From an uncultured Hungatella sp. (GTDB lineage: Bacteria; Bacillota; Clostridia; Lachnospirales; Lachnospiraceae): 64,000 bases of DNA. The number at the start of each line of letters is the position of its first letter. The stretch's first letter is position 1. A program made the position numbers and the translations under genes. The stretch is from the NCBI GenBank assembly GCA_947089145.1, contig CAMUJH010000003.1:1-64000 (forward strand), in the 5' to 3' direction. This document shows positions 8,141 to 17,259 of this stretch, in pieces. The notes under the pieces were generated by a model, which was not told the origin of the DNA, did not search any database, and worked only from the letters and a program-made list of their open reading frames with translations.

Positions 8141-9181
8141 ATGGCAGAGGAAAAAGATAATCAGAAATTGCTGGAAGTAAAAGACCTGCACGTCTCTTTC
8201 TTTACGCCGGCAGGCGAGGTAAAGGCTGTAGGCGGCATATCCTATGATTTGAATTACGGCGAGGTCATGGGCGTGGTGGGAGAGTCCGGCTCCGGCAAGA
8301 GCCAGGAAGCCTACTCCATCATGGGGCTTCTGCAGTCCCCGGGCAAGGTTGTAGGCGGTTCCATTACCTTTGAGGGACAGGACGTGCTGAAATTTTCCAA
8401 GGATGAGATGACAGCGTTCAGAGGCAGCAAAGTTGCCATGATTTTCCAGAATCCCATGACATGCCTGAACCCGGTATATACCATCGGCAACCAGCTGGTG
8501 GAAGCCCTGCGGGCTCATGATAAGGAGATCTCCAAAGAGGACGCCGAAAAGCGGGCCATGGAGATGATGGAGATGGTAGGCATCAACAATGTGGAGAAAC
8601 GGATGAAACAGTATCCCCACGAGTTTTCCGGCGGCATGAGGCAGAGAGTCATGATTGCCATGGGGCTTATCTGCCATCCGCAGCTTCTTATTGCCGACGA
8701 GCCTACCACGGCGCTGGACGTGACCATACAGGCTCAGATCCTGGAATTGATGAAGGATCTGCAGAAGAAGACCAAGATGGGAATCATTTTCATTACCCAC
8801 AACCTGGGTGTGGTGGCGGATATCTGTGACAAAGTGTCCGTGATGTATGCGGGAAAGATCGTTGAGCAGGGACCGGTGGATGACATTTTCTACAAGGCGG
8901 CCCATCCTTATACCCTGGGGCTTTTGCGGTCCATGCCCCGGGTGGACGCAGACAGCTATGAGCGGCTGATTCCCATAGAGGGCACGCCTGTGGATATGCT
9001 GAATCCGCCGGAGGGATGCCCGTTTGCTCCCAGGTGCGAGCACTGCATGAAAATCTGCCTGAAAAAGATGCCTCCCTACGTGGAAGTAGGGGAGAACCAC
9101 CGCTCGGCCTGCTGGCTGAGGGTTCAGGAGTATTTAAATAAGAAATCAGACAGCAGGGAGGAGAATGGAAATGAGCAATGA
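8141..9181 (+). CDS. dppD: Peptide ABC transporter ATPase, DppD/OppD type
   Basis: Cytoplasmic ATP-binding subunit, 346 residues from the ATG at 8141, behind AGGAGAAGGGAG. Walker A is GESGSGKS, the Q-loop is MIFQNPMTCLNP, the signature is FSGGMRQR, Walker B is LLIADEPTTALD, and the H-loop is ITHNLG. The C-terminal oligopeptide domain contains the spaced cysteines of CPFAPRCEHCMKIC, typical of an iron-sulfur-binding Opp/Dpp ATPase. It overlaps dppF by 11 bases. Confidence 0.94.
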   Translation: MAEEKDNQKLLEVKDLHVSFFTPAGEVKAVGGISYDLNYGEVMGVVGESGSGKSQEAYSIMGLLQSPGKVVGGSITFEGQDVLKFSKDEMTAFRGSKVAMIFQNPMTCLNPVYTIGNQLVEALRAHDKEISKEDAEKRAMEMMEMVGINNVEKRMKQYPHEFSGGMRQRVMIAMGLICHPQLLIADEPTTALDVTIQAQILELMKDLQKKTKMGIIFITHNLGVVADICDKVSVMYAGKIVEQGPVDDIFYKAAHPYTLGLLRSMPRVDADSYERLIPIEGTPVDMLNPPEGCPFAPRCEHCMKICLKKMPPYVEVGENHRSACWLRVQEYLNKKSDSREENGNEQ

Positions 9182-10175
9182 GAAAAATCTCCTTGAAGTT
9201 ACAAAGCTGAGAAAATATTTCCCCGTTAAGGGCGTAAAGGGACCAGGGGTCCAGGCAGTGCAGGATGTATCTTTCTTTATCCGAAAGGGAGAAACTCTGG
9301 GGCTGGTAGGCGAGTCAGGCTGCGGCAAGACAACGCTGGGCCGGACGGTGCTGCGGCTGTATGAGCCTACAGGGGGAAAGATCGTATATGACGGCAATGT
9401 GCTGTATGACAACCCTCTGGGGGACAGCGGCAAGCCCCTGGGCAAGGCAGTTTCCGTTAACATGCTGCCTTACCGCCGGAAGATGCAGATTATTTTCCAG
9501 GACCCGTCCGCTTCCCTGGACCCCCGCATGACAGTGGGAGAGATCATCGGGGAGGCCATTGACATCCACAAACTGGCGGCCAGCAAAGGCGACAGGGCTG
9601 ACATGATCAAGGAGCTTTTGGGGAAGGTGGGGCTGAACACGGAGCATGCCAACCGGTATCCCCACGAGTTTTCAGGAGGACAGCAGCAGAGAGTGGGGAT
9701 TGCAAGGGCCTTGGCGGTGAAACCGGAGTTTATTGTGTGTGATGAGCCTATTTCCGCTTTGGATGTATCAATTCAGTCTCAGGTGGTAAATATGCTGGAG
9801 GATATGCAGCAGGAAATGGGACTGACCTATCTGTTTATTGCCCATGATCTTTCCGTTGTGCGGCATATATCCAGCAGGATCGGAGTCATGTACCTTGGCT
9901 CCATGGTAGAGCTGGGAGAGAGCTATGAGCTGAACCGGAACCCGATCCACCCATATACAAAGACGCTTTTGTCCGCAGTTCCCGTGCCGGACCCCCAGCT
10001 TAGCCGCACCAGGCAGCGGATCGTGCTGGAGGGGGATATTCCCAGCCCTATGAATCCCCCCAGCGGATGCCGTTTCCATACCAGGTGTCCCTATGCCACA
10101 GAGCGGTGCAGCCAGGAGACGCCGGTGTTTAAGGAACATGAGACAGGCCACTGGGCGGCGTGCCATTTACTATGA
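9171..10175 (+). CDS. dppF: Peptide ABC transporter ATPase, DppF/OppF type
   Basis: Partner ATPase of DppD, 334 residues. Walker A is GESGCGKT, the Q-loop is IIFQDPSASLDPR, the signature is FSGGQQQR, Walker B is FIVCDEPISALD, and the H-loop is IAHDLS. The C-terminal oligopeptide domain has the CRFHTRCPYATERC cysteines. Two ATGs are possible (9165 and 9171). GGGAGGAG at 9156-9163 is 7 bases from the second and only 1 from the first, so 9171 is chosen. Confidence 0.94.
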   Translation: MSNEKNLLEVTKLRKYFPVKGVKGPGVQAVQDVSFFIRKGETLGLVGESGCGKTTLGRTVLRLYEPTGGKIVYDGNVLYDNPLGDSGKPLGKAVSVNMLPYRRKMQIIFQDPSASLDPRMTVGEIIGEAIDIHKLAASKGDRADMIKELLGKVGLNTEHANRYPHEFSGGQQQRVGIARALAVKPEFIVCDEPISALDVSIQSQVVNMLEDMQQEMGLTYLFIAHDLSVVRHISSRIGVMYLGSMVELGESYELNRNPIHPYTKTLLSAVPVPDPQLSRTRQRIVLEGDIPSPMNPPSGCRFHTRCPYATERCSQETPVFKEHETGHWAACHLL

Positions 10176-10552
10176 AAGTAACGAATCTTCACGGTAGGTC
10201 TGCGCATATGCTGCGCTGACCGTACGGCGCCAAAATGCCCGTTTTTGACATTTTGTGTGCATCCCCCGGAGGGTTCATAGTACCCCCTTCATTTATGGAG
10301 GTGTCGAAAAAACGGCATGGAGGGGTTACTGGAATAATAACTATAACTGCCCGCTCCAAGGCATAATTCGGTTTAACGAAATGAAAATGGTCCACAAAGG
10401 TATCCCCGCCTGAAAAACAGGCGTATAGATAGAAATCAGGATACAAATGCGCAGCGATGCAAATGCGCAAAGCGCTGTCAGCCCTAAGGCTGCAGCAGAG
10501 GGCGTTTCAGGCTTTTTACGGAACGTTCAAAATCAAAAAGGAGGAATGTATT
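10176..10552. other. Intergenic region before the peptide-binding protein gene
   Basis: This 377-base spacer separates the transporter genes from the binding protein gene. It contains a perfect small hairpin, CGCCTG (10407-10412) and CAGGCG (10418-10423), an imperfect GC-rich structure near 10200-10240, and one isolated TGTCGAA (10302-10308). No clear promoter or terminator with a U-tract was found. The leader may serve mRNA processing, which often raises binding-protein levels in such operons. That role is inferred. Confidence 0.45.
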
Positions 10553-12301
10553 ATGAGAAAGACAAAGAAAGTATTGTCTATGGTTCTGGCTTCTGCCATG
10601 GCAGTGTCTCTGGCCGCCTGCGGCGGTGGCGGAAGTACTGCGGAAACCACGACTGCGGCGGCAGCAGATACAACTGCTGCGGACACGACAGCAGCGGAAA
10701 GCAAAGCAGAGGAAGAGACAACTGCAGCGGCGGCTGAATCAGACGGGTTCAATATTGCCGTATGCCTGGCTTCCGAGCCCCAGACCATTGACCCGGCTCT
10801 GAACAGTGCGGTTGACGGTGCAATTATGATCAATCACATGTTTGAGGGACTGATCAAATGGGTAGACGACGGTGAGGGCAATGCCATGCTGGCTCCAGGA
10901 CAGGCAGAGTCCTGGGAGAAGGTGGTAAATGACGACGGCACAGTAACTTATACCTTAAAAATGCGGGAAGGCATCAAGTGGTCTGACGGCAAGGATGTGA
11001 CTGCCGGCGATTTTGAATACAGCTGGAAGCGTCTGGCCAACCCGGAGACTGCAGCAGACTACTGCTACATGATCGATATGGTTCAGGGATACGCAGCTGT
11101 TGCGTCAGGGGAGGCTTCTCCAGACACTCTGGGAATCAAAGCGATTGATGACAAGACGCTGGAGATCGTACTGTCCTACGACTGCCCGTATTTTGAAGAG
11201 ATTATGGCGTTCCCGTCCACGTTCCCGGTGCGTCAGGACATGACAGAGGGAAATGACGAGTGGACCTATGATGCGGCATCCTATATTGGAAACGGGCCGT
11301 ACAAGATGAAAGAGTGGTCCCACAATGCCTACATTCTGGCGGAAAAGAATACAGAGTATTATGACTATGAGAAGCTGGGGCCGGAAACTATCCGCTTTAC
11401 CCTGCTTGATGACGCAAACGCCATGCTGGCGGCTTACAAGAGCGGCGAGCTGCAGTTTATTGAGGAAGTTCCCACAGACGAGATTGCCAATTACCTGGCT
11501 TCCGGCGAGCTGGAGATTGCAGACTATATCGGCACGTATTATGTGTGCTTCAACACAGAGGATGAAATCTTCTCCAATCCGCTGATCCGCAAGGCATTCT
11601 CCCTGGCAATTGACCGTAACTATATTGTTGAGAACGTGACTCAGACCGGAGAAGTTCCGGCTACAGGTTTTGTCCCCTCCGGCGTTTATGACGCACAAGG
11701 TTCAAGCGGAGATGACTTCCGTACTGTAGGCGGCGAGTATTACAGCGTAGACGCGGCAGACTATGAGAAAAACTGCGAGGAGGCAAGAGCTCTTCTGGCA
11801 GAGGCCGGCTATCCCAACGGAGAGGGATTCCCTACGGTTGAGTATATGTACAATACAGATGACAGGCATAAAGCCATTGGCGAAGCTTTGCAGAATATGT
11901 GGCAGACGGTTTTGAATGTTAACGTAACCCTGAACAACCAGGACTGGAACGTATTCCTGCAGACACGTAAAGACGGCGACTACCAGATTGCACGCAACGG
12001 ATGGATTGCAGACTACAATGATCCCTGCTCATTCCTGGATATGTGGTACACAGACGGCGGGAACAATGACGCCCAGTACTCTAACAAGGAATACGACGCA
12101 TTCATTGATGCAGCAAAGGCTACTTCCGTTCAGGAAGAGCGCATGAAAGCATTCCATGACGCTGAAGACCTCCTTATGGGCGCTGACAATGTTCATGCTC
12201 CTATCTATTTCTACACCCAGAAATATATGCTGGATGAGAGCATTAAGGGGATGTACTATACGCCATTAGGTTATTTCTTCTTTGGCTATACCCATAAGTA
12301 A
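10553..12301 (+). CDS. Peptide-binding lipoprotein, family 5 (OppA/DppA type)
   Basis: Extracellular solute-binding lipoprotein, 582 residues from the ATG at 10553, with AAGGAGG (10538-10544) 8 bases upstream. An upstream in-frame start at 10457 would spoil the signal peptide. Lipobox LAAC has Cys23. A low-complexity Thr/Ala/Glu linker (about 28-60) tethers the SBP_bac_5 fold, which shows EPQTIDPALNSAVDGAIM early and the family motif TYTLKMREGIKWSDGKDVTAGDFEYSWKR, split here as TYTLKMREGIKWSDG and KDVTAGDFEYSWKR. It should deliver oligopeptides to DppBCDF. Its gene is last, closed by a strong terminator. Confidence 0.92.
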   Translation: MRKTKKVLSMVLASAMAVSLAACGGGGSTAETTTAAAADTTAADTTAAESKAEEETTAAAAESDGFNIAVCLASEPQTIDPALNSAVDGAIMINHMFEGLIKWVDDGEGNAMLAPGQAESWEKVVNDDGTVTYTLKMREGIKWSDGKDVTAGDFEYSWKRLANPETAADYCYMIDMVQGYAAVASGEASPDTLGIKAIDDKTLEIVLSYDCPYFEEIMAFPSTFPVRQDMTEGNDEWTYDAASYIGNGPYKMKEWSHNAYILAEKNTEYYDYEKLGPETIRFTLLDDANAMLAAYKSGELQFIEEVPTDEIANYLASGELEIADYIGTYYVCFNTEDEIFSNPLIRKAFSLAIDRNYIVENVTQTGEVPATGFVPSGVYDAQGSSGDDFRTVGGEYYSVDAADYEKNCEEARALLAEAGYPNGEGFPTVEYMYNTDDRHKAIGEALQNMWQTVLNVNVTLNNQDWNVFLQTRKDGDYQIARNGWIADYNDPCSFLDMWYTDGGNNDAQYSNKEYDAFIDAAKATSVQEERMKAFHDAEDLLMGADNVHAPIYFYTQKYMLDESIKGMYYTPLGYFFFGYTHK

Positions 12302-12329
12302 GCAGCCACTGATTTTTTGAAAATGAATA

Positions 12330-12364
12330 AAAAAGAGTCCGGTTGATGCCGGGCTCTTTTTTTG
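12330..12364 (+). terminator. Terminator after the peptide-binding protein gene
   Basis: AAAGAGTCCGG and CCGGGCTCTTT pair around a loop at 12343-12348 and are followed by a T-run to 12364. Confidence 0.9.
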
Positions 12365-12394
12365 TTACAGGGAAGCAGAAGAATATCTATATTA

Positions 12395-12506
12395 TTTTGA
12401 AATAATTTTCAAAAATTAGAGTAAAAATCGGAGAAAATTAAAAAATAATGAAAGGAAAATCCAAATATTTTCGAACTATTGAAAATCGAAAAGAATTGGG
12501 TATAAT
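12395..12506 (+). promoter_or_regulatory. PTS operon promoter with two candidate operators
   Basis: TTGAAA (12479-12484) and TATAAT (12501-12506) are spaced by 16 bases. A perfect inverted repeat TTTTGAAA-TAAT-TTTCAAAA lies at 12395-12414. A second dyad, ATTTTC and GAAAAT (12467-12486), overlaps the -35. GAAA/TTTC dyads suit RpiR/MurR regulators, and such a gene (15315-16112) ends this operon. The assignment is inferred. Confidence 0.5.
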
Positions 12507-12557
12507 GAGCAATAAGTGATCTAGATACACTGAGACTTTTTAAGGAGGAAGGCAACA

Positions 12558-13031
12558 ATGGGATGGTTTAACAACGGCAAAGCCAATTGTGTGTATGCAT
12601 TCACTTCCGGCCAGACGATGATGCTGGACCAGGTAGAGGATGAGGCATTTTCAAAAGGGCTTTTGGGGAAAGGGATCGCCATTCGGTCAAAGGACGGAAA
12701 GTTTTACAGCCCGGTGGACGGCGTGGTTACCATGGTTTTTCCGACCATGCATGCTGTTGGCATAAAGAGTAAGGATGGGGCGGATCTGATCCTCCACATC
12801 GGAATTGATACGGTAAAGCTGCAGGGAAAAGGCTTTCACCCATTGGTGGGGGACGGCGATGCCGTTAAAAAGGGGGACCTGCTGCTGGAGGCGGATCTGA
12901 AGCTGATTGAGCAGGAGGGATACGATTCAGTCTCTATCCTGGTGGTGACAGAACCTATGGACTGTGAGCTGGAGTACAGCGGCGTGACAGAATGCCGGGA
13001 AAAGAAGGACGTATTGTTTAAAATAAAATAG
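12558..13031 (+). CDS. PTS EIIA component, glucose (Crr) family
   Basis: Cytoplasmic phosphocarrier that takes phosphate from HPr and passes it to the EIIB domain. The 157-residue protein is a free-standing EIIA-Glc domain. The two active-site histidines are His65 (in VVTMVFPTMHAVGI) and His80 (in LILHIGIDTVKL, the phosphorylated one). AAGGAGG lies just before the ATG. It is the first gene of the nanE-PTS operon. The EIICB partner two genes downstream has no EIIA domain, so the pair completes one transporter. Confidence 0.93.
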   Translation: MGWFNNGKANCVYAFTSGQTMMLDQVEDEAFSKGLLGKGIAIRSKDGKFYSPVDGVVTMVFPTMHAVGIKSKDGADLILHIGIDTVKLQGKGFHPLVGDGDAVKKGDLLLEADLKLIEQEGYDSVSILVVTEPMDCELEYSGVTECREKKDVLFKIK

Positions 13032-13046
13032 GCGGAGGAAATCATA

Positions 13047-13715
13047 ATGCTAGATCAGTTAAAAGGAAAGTTGATTGTTTCGTGCCAGGCGCTTCCGGGA
13101 GAGCCGCTGCATTCCAGCCGGATCATGGGCAGAATGGCCGCGGCTGCCAAAGAGGGAGGCGCAGCAGGGATTCGGGCTCAGTCCAAGGAGGACATTCTGG
13201 AGATCGAAAAGGCGGTGGATCTGCCTGTGATCGGGATCGTAAAGCGGCAGTATCCAGACAGCGATATCTATATTACACCTACGAAAAAGGAAATTGAAGA
13301 GCTTTTGGAAACCAGATGCGAGATCATCGCATTGGATGCCACTGCCAGGAGACGGCCTGATGGCGAGAAGACCACAACGCTGGTAGAGATGATTCATGAA
13401 AACGGCCGGCTGGCTATGGCGGACTGTTCGACTTTTGAAGAGTGCCGGCAGGCGGAAAAGGACGGCTTTGACATTGTTTCCACCACACTCTGCGGCTATA
13501 CCCCCTACTCGGAAGCCATAGACGGCCCGAATTTCGATCTGCTGAAGAGATGCGTGGATGAACTGCATGTTCCGGTAATTGCGGAGGGAAAGATTAAAAC
13601 CCCGGAGGAATTGAAACGGGTGTTTACAGACTGCGGCGTTTACAGCGCAGTTGTAGGAGGTGCGATCACGCGCCCGCAGCAGATTACGGCACGTTTTGTA
13701 AAAGCACTGGTTTAA
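13047..13715 (+). CDS. nanE: N-acetylmannosamine-6-phosphate 2-epimerase
   Basis: NanE converts ManNAc-6-phosphate to GlcNAc-6-phosphate, a TIM-barrel reaction in amino-sugar and sialic acid breakdown. The 222-residue protein begins MLDQLKGKLIVSCQALPGEPLHS, split as MLDQLKGKLIVSCQALPG and EPLHS, a hallmark of the family. It keeps IIALDATARRRPDG and the conserved VIAEGKIKTPEEL segment. GGCGGAGG precedes the ATG. No sialic acid lyase (nanA) or ManNAc kinase (nanK) is nearby. With a PTS on both sides, the 6-phosphate is probably made during import. Confidence 0.94.
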   Translation: MLDQLKGKLIVSCQALPGEPLHSSRIMGRMAAAAKEGGAAGIRAQSKEDILEIEKAVDLPVIGIVKRQYPDSDIYITPTKKEIEELLETRCEIIALDATARRRPDGEKTTTLVEMIHENGRLAMADCSTFEECRQAEKDGFDIVSTTLCGYTPYSEAIDGPNFDLLKRCVDELHVPVIAEGKIKTPEELKRVFTDCGVYSAVVGGAITRPQQITARFVKALV

Positions 13716-13736
13716 TAAATAGCAGGAGGTAAAGCC

Positions 13737-15245
13737 ATGTTTAAAAAGTTACAGAGGATAGGAAAATCTTTTATGCTGCCCATCGCCTTGCTGCCGGCGG
13801 CTGGTCTGCTGTTGGGAATAGGAGGGGCACTAAGCAGTGAAGCTACCATTGCTGCCTATCCCATACTGGATGTATATTTCCTGCAGGTGATTTTCAAAAT
13901 CATGTCTGCGGCGGGCAATGTGGTGTTCGGCAATCTGCCTATGCTTTTGTGCATCGGCTTGTGCATCGGCCTGGCCAACAAGGATAAAGGTGTTGCGGCT
14001 CTGGCCGGCGTGGTCGGTTTTTTGATCATGACCGGAACCACGGCTTCCATGCTGTCCATTTTTAATCCGGAAGGTTCGGCTATTGACACAGGCGTGGTGG
14101 GCGCTTTGGCCATGGGCGGGGTTGCTGTTATGCTGCACAACAAGTATCAGGGGATACAGCTTCCCCAGGCCCTGGGATTTTTCGGCGGTTCCCGTTTTGT
14201 CCCCATTGTCACGTCTATTGTGGCTATCTTTGTGGGCGCTGTTTTTTACGTGATCTGGCCTCCGATTCAGAGCGTTCTGATTCTTGCTGGAAACGGAATT
14301 GCGGCCACAGGCCCCATTGGTACGTTTTTCTATGGTTTCCTGATGCGGCTTTGCGGAGCGGTGGGACTGCACCATATGATCTACCCCATGTTCTGGTATA
14401 CGGAGCTGGGAGGGGTGGAAACTGTTGCCGGAGAGATCATTGTGGGCGCACAGAAGATTTTTTTCGCCCAGCTGGCAGACGCGGCTCATACAGGCTTGTT
14501 TACAGAGGGAACCAAATATTTCGCAGGGCGCTTTGCCACTATGATGTTCGGCCTTCCCGGCGCAGCTTTGGCCATGTATCACTGTGTTAAAAAAGAAAAC
14601 AGGAAAAAATTTGCGGGATTGTTCTTCGGCGTTGCCCTGACCTCGTTTCTGACCGGAATTACGGAGCCGCTGGAATATATGTTCCTGTTCGTGTCGCCGA
14701 TCATGTATGTGATCCACGCTTTTTTTGACGGCCTGTCATTTCTGGTGGCGGATCTTCTCAGCATCCGTATTGGAAACACGTTTTCCGGAGGCTTTATCGA
14801 CTTTTTCCTGTTCGGAATGCTGCAGGGCAATGAGAAGAGCCACTGGATATATTTGATTCCCGTTGGCGCCCTGTGGTCATGCCTGTACTACTTCGTGTTT
14901 AAGTTTGCCATCTTAAAGTTCAACATCCTGACACCGGGCCGCGATGAGGACGAGACGGCAGACGAAGACAGAGAGCCGAAAGCCGTCACCAAGTCTTCTC
15001 TTGCCCAGGAAGCTCAGGAGATCCTTGTGGCGCTGGGCGGCAAAGAGAACGTAGAGGATGTGGACGCCTGTATCACAAGGCTGAGGGTCAGTGTCAAGTC
15101 TGCGGCGGATGTAGATAAGCAGCGGCTAAAGCAGCTTGGAGCTACGGCAGTTCTGGAGATTGACGGCGGCATTCAGGCCATTTACGGAGCAAAAGCGATC
15201 CACTATAAGAGCGCTATCAATGACATCCTGGGCGTGGAGGACTAA
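13737..15245 (+). CDS. PTS EIICB transporter, glucose/N-acetylglucosamine superfamily
   Basis: Membrane sugar permease fused to EIIB, 502 residues. The EIIC domain (about 1-395) has about ten hydrophobic segments and the ITEPLEY motif (308-314) of glucose-superfamily transporters. A charged linker (400-420) leads to EIIB (about 424-500), whose phosphorylated Cys445 is in DACITRLRV. There is no EIIA domain, so it depends on the EIIA at 12558-13031. The nanE neighbour suggests ManNAc, or a related amino sugar, as substrate. N-acetylglucosamine or glucose cannot be excluded. AGGAGG precedes the start. Confidence 0.9.
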   Translation: MFKKLQRIGKSFMLPIALLPAAGLLLGIGGALSSEATIAAYPILDVYFLQVIFKIMSAAGNVVFGNLPMLLCIGLCIGLANKDKGVAALAGVVGFLIMTGTTASMLSIFNPEGSAIDTGVVGALAMGGVAVMLHNKYQGIQLPQALGFFGGSRFVPIVTSIVAIFVGAVFYVIWPPIQSVLILAGNGIAATGPIGTFFYGFLMRLCGAVGLHHMIYPMFWYTELGGVETVAGEIIVGAQKIFFAQLADAAHTGLFTEGTKYFAGRFATMMFGLPGAALAMYHCVKKENRKKFAGLFFGVALTSFLTGITEPLEYMFLFVSPIMYVIHAFFDGLSFLVADLLSIRIGNTFSGGFIDFFLFGMLQGNEKSHWIYLIPVGALWSCLYYFVFKFAILKFNILTPGRDEDETADEDREPKAVTKSSLAQEAQEILVALGGKENVEDVDACITRLRVSVKSAADVDKQRLKQLGATAVLEIDGGIQAIYGAKAIHYKSAINDILGVED

Positions 15246-15314
15246 AACAGGATTAAAGAGCCTAAGTGCGGAAGGTAAAGGTAACTGCCGGCAGACATGA
15301 CGAGGGGGAAGGCT

Positions 15315-16112
15315 ATGCTTATTGAGGAAGTGATCCCTGCTATTGTTGAAAAATATGAAAGCTTTACAAAAGTTGAGCAGATCATTGCCGACTATCTGAT
15401 CGCAAATAAGATCAATGATGATTTTTCCATCAGGGCCATGAAGGAGCGCCTGTACGTGTCAGAGGCTTCTCTCTCCCGGTTCGCCAAGAAGATGGGATAT
15501 CCGGGATATCGTGAGTTCGTGTACCAGTATCAGCAGCTTTTTCATGGAAAAGACTATATATCCGTGTCTTCCTCCACCGTGATCAAATACTACAGCGATA
15601 TTCTGCATAACATAACCAAGAAGATTGATGAGGGGCAGATTGAGCGGATCGTTGGCCATATGAGCAGGGCGAAGCATATCTTTGCCGTGGGGATCGGAAG
15701 CTCCGGCCTGGCGGCGGAAGAGATGAAGCGCAGGCTGACCCGGGTGGGCATTCCCATTGAAGCCAGCGACCAGAGCGATATCATGAAGATGCGGGCGGTT
15801 TTTCAGGATGGGGAAAATCTTGTCATAGGCATTTCTATAAGCGGGGCGAAGAAGGAGGTCCTGTTTACGCTAAGGCAGTCCCACCAGAGGGGAGCCAGAA
15901 CCGTATTCATTACCGGGAACCGCAGGAAGTACGAATTCGTGGATGAACACGTTTTAATCCCGGTGATGGAAGGCCTTGACAGCGGCAATCTCATATCACC
16001 TCAGTTCCCGGTTCTAGTCATCACGGATCTGCTGTACCATTTTTATTTAAACCTGTTCCAGACAAAGAAGCTGGTCCACCAGGAAACGGTGGACGCATTA
16101 TCTGGAGAATGA
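15315..16112 (+). CDS. RpiR/MurR family transcriptional regulator
   Basis: DNA-binding regulator with an N-terminal HTH_6 domain (about 1-75, motif YVSEASLSRFAKKMGYPGYREF) and a C-terminal SIS sugar-isomerase domain (about 105-240, with FAVGIGSSGLAAEEMKRRL) that senses phosphosugars. I start it at ATG 15315 because GAGGGGGAAGG at 15302-15312 serves it. The ATG at 15297 has no good ribosome site. It closes the PTS-nanE operon and probably controls it in response to ManNAc-6-P or GlcNAc-6-P. A strong terminator follows. Confidence 0.9.
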   Translation: MLIEEVIPAIVEKYESFTKVEQIIADYLIANKINDDFSIRAMKERLYVSEASLSRFAKKMGYPGYREFVYQYQQLFHGKDYISVSSSTVIKYYSDILHNITKKIDEGQIERIVGHMSRAKHIFAVGIGSSGLAAEEMKRRLTRVGIPIEASDQSDIMKMRAVFQDGENLVIGISISGAKKEVLFTLRQSHQRGARTVFITGNRRKYEFVDEHVLIPVMEGLDSGNLISPQFPVLVITDLLYHFYLNLFQTKKLVHQETVDALSGE

Positions 16113-16146
16113 AAAAAGCGCCTCTTCATTGAAGGGGGCATGCCTT

Positions 16147-16196
16147 GCAAAAAGACCGCCAAAGCCGGCTGCCGCCGGCTAGGCGGTCTTTTTGCA
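16147..16196 (+). terminator. Terminator closing the PTS-nanE operon
   Basis: A long stem, AAAAAGACCGCC against GGCGGTCTTTTT, with an inner AGCCGG/CCGGCT stem, ends in a T-run. The symmetric A and T runs allow two-way use. Confidence 0.92.
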
Positions 16197-16290
16197 GAAA
16201 TGCGGCAGAAATGAAAAATTTATAAATCTCTTTATAAAGACAGGATGATGTGATAGACTTAAGAAAGAACATTGGGGAGGGGTACCAAGG

Positions 16291-17112
16291 ATGGATTACA
16301 AAATTATCGTGCTGGATCTGGACGGAACTTTGACTAACAGAGACAAGGTTATAACGCCAAGGACAAAGGAAGCGCTTATGAAGGCGCAGGACAGGGGGAA
16401 AATCGTGGTGCTGGCTTCAGGGCGGCCCACTCCCGGAGTTATGCCTCTGGCTGAAGAGCTGAACCTTAAGGAATATGGCGGATACATTCTGTCTTTTAAC
16501 GGCGGCATGATTGTCAGCTGCAAAACAGGAGAGATTGTTTTCAGCCGCCAGCTTCCGGCGGAGATTAACAGCAGGGTCATAGACCTGGCTCTGGAACATC
16601 GGGTGGACATTATCACCTATGAAGGCGGCAGGATCGTCGCCAGCGACGCTGCCTACCAGTACATCGCCCTGGAATCCAGAGTCTGCCATATGGAGGTAAC
16701 GGAGATCCGCGATCTGGAGGAAATGAAGCGGTACGTTACGTTTCCGGTTCCAAAGTTCATCCTGACTGACGACGGGGATTATCTGGTCACCATAGAACCT
16801 AAGGTGAAGGCGGCTCTGGGGAAACATTACAGCGTCTACCGCTCAGACCCTTACTATCTGGAGGTTCTGCCAAAGGGGATTGACAAGGCCAACTCCCTGG
16901 AGCGGTTTTTGGAGAGGACCGGGTACAAGAGGGAGGAGATGATTGCCTGCGGAGACGGGTACAATGATCTGTCCATGATCCGGTTTGCCGGACTGGGGGT
17001 TGCCATGGAAAACGGGGTTCTGCCGGTTCGACAGGCGGCGGATTATATAACTTTGTCCAACAATGAGGATGGAGTCGCACATGTCGTGGAAAAGTTTATG
17101 CTTTCTTTCTGA
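16291..17112 (+). CDS. HAD-superfamily sugar phosphatase, Cof type
   Basis: Cytoplasmic phosphatase of the Cof/YidA-like type IIB HAD group, 273 residues, the usual length. Motif I DLDGTLT (about 8-14) holds the nucleophilic Asp, motif II is VLASGRPT, and motif IV is GDGYNDLSMIRFAGLGVAM with the metal-binding Asp residues. The cap domain lies between. Such enzymes hydrolyse sugar phosphates or FMN, and the exact substrate cannot be told. A GGGGAGGGG site precedes it. It stands alone between a terminator and the next promoter. Confidence 0.9.
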   Translation: MDYKIIVLDLDGTLTNRDKVITPRTKEALMKAQDRGKIVVLASGRPTPGVMPLAEELNLKEYGGYILSFNGGMIVSCKTGEIVFSRQLPAEINSRVIDLALEHRVDIITYEGGRIVASDAAYQYIALESRVCHMEVTEIRDLEEMKRYVTFPVPKFILTDDGDYLVTIEPKVKAALGKHYSVYRSDPYYLEVLPKGIDKANSLERFLERTGYKREEMIACGDGYNDLSMIRFAGLGVAMENGVLPVRQAADYITLSNNEDGVAHVVEKFMLSF

Positions 17113-17120
17113 GGAAAGTA

Positions 17121-17149
17121 TGGACTTTATAAATTTAGTGTGCTAAAAT
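17121..17149 (+). promoter_or_regulatory. Promoter upstream of the yerC-like gene
   Basis: TGGACT (17121-17126) and TAAAAT (17144-17149) are spaced by 17 bases, with an extended -10 TGC. The leader that follows contains an imperfect repeat, GGCCATCC near 17168 and GGGATGGCC near 17221. Confidence 0.5.
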
Positions 17150-17259
17150 ATTACCCACAAGGCTGACGGCCATCCAGTCAGGAATATGAGAGAATTTTAA
17201 GGCAGGCTGCCGTGACGGCTGGGATGGCCTGCAGCGAGTTCAAAAAGGGGAACATGGAA

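Noticed and set aside
8114-9100. 328-codon open frame on the minus strand
   Set aside because: It is antisense to dppD, with a His- and Leu-rich composition typical of shadow frames.
10302-10308. Single exact Spo0A box upstream of the peptide-binding protein gene
   Set aside because: One heptamer is expected several times by chance in 64 kb, and no promoter is placed next to it.
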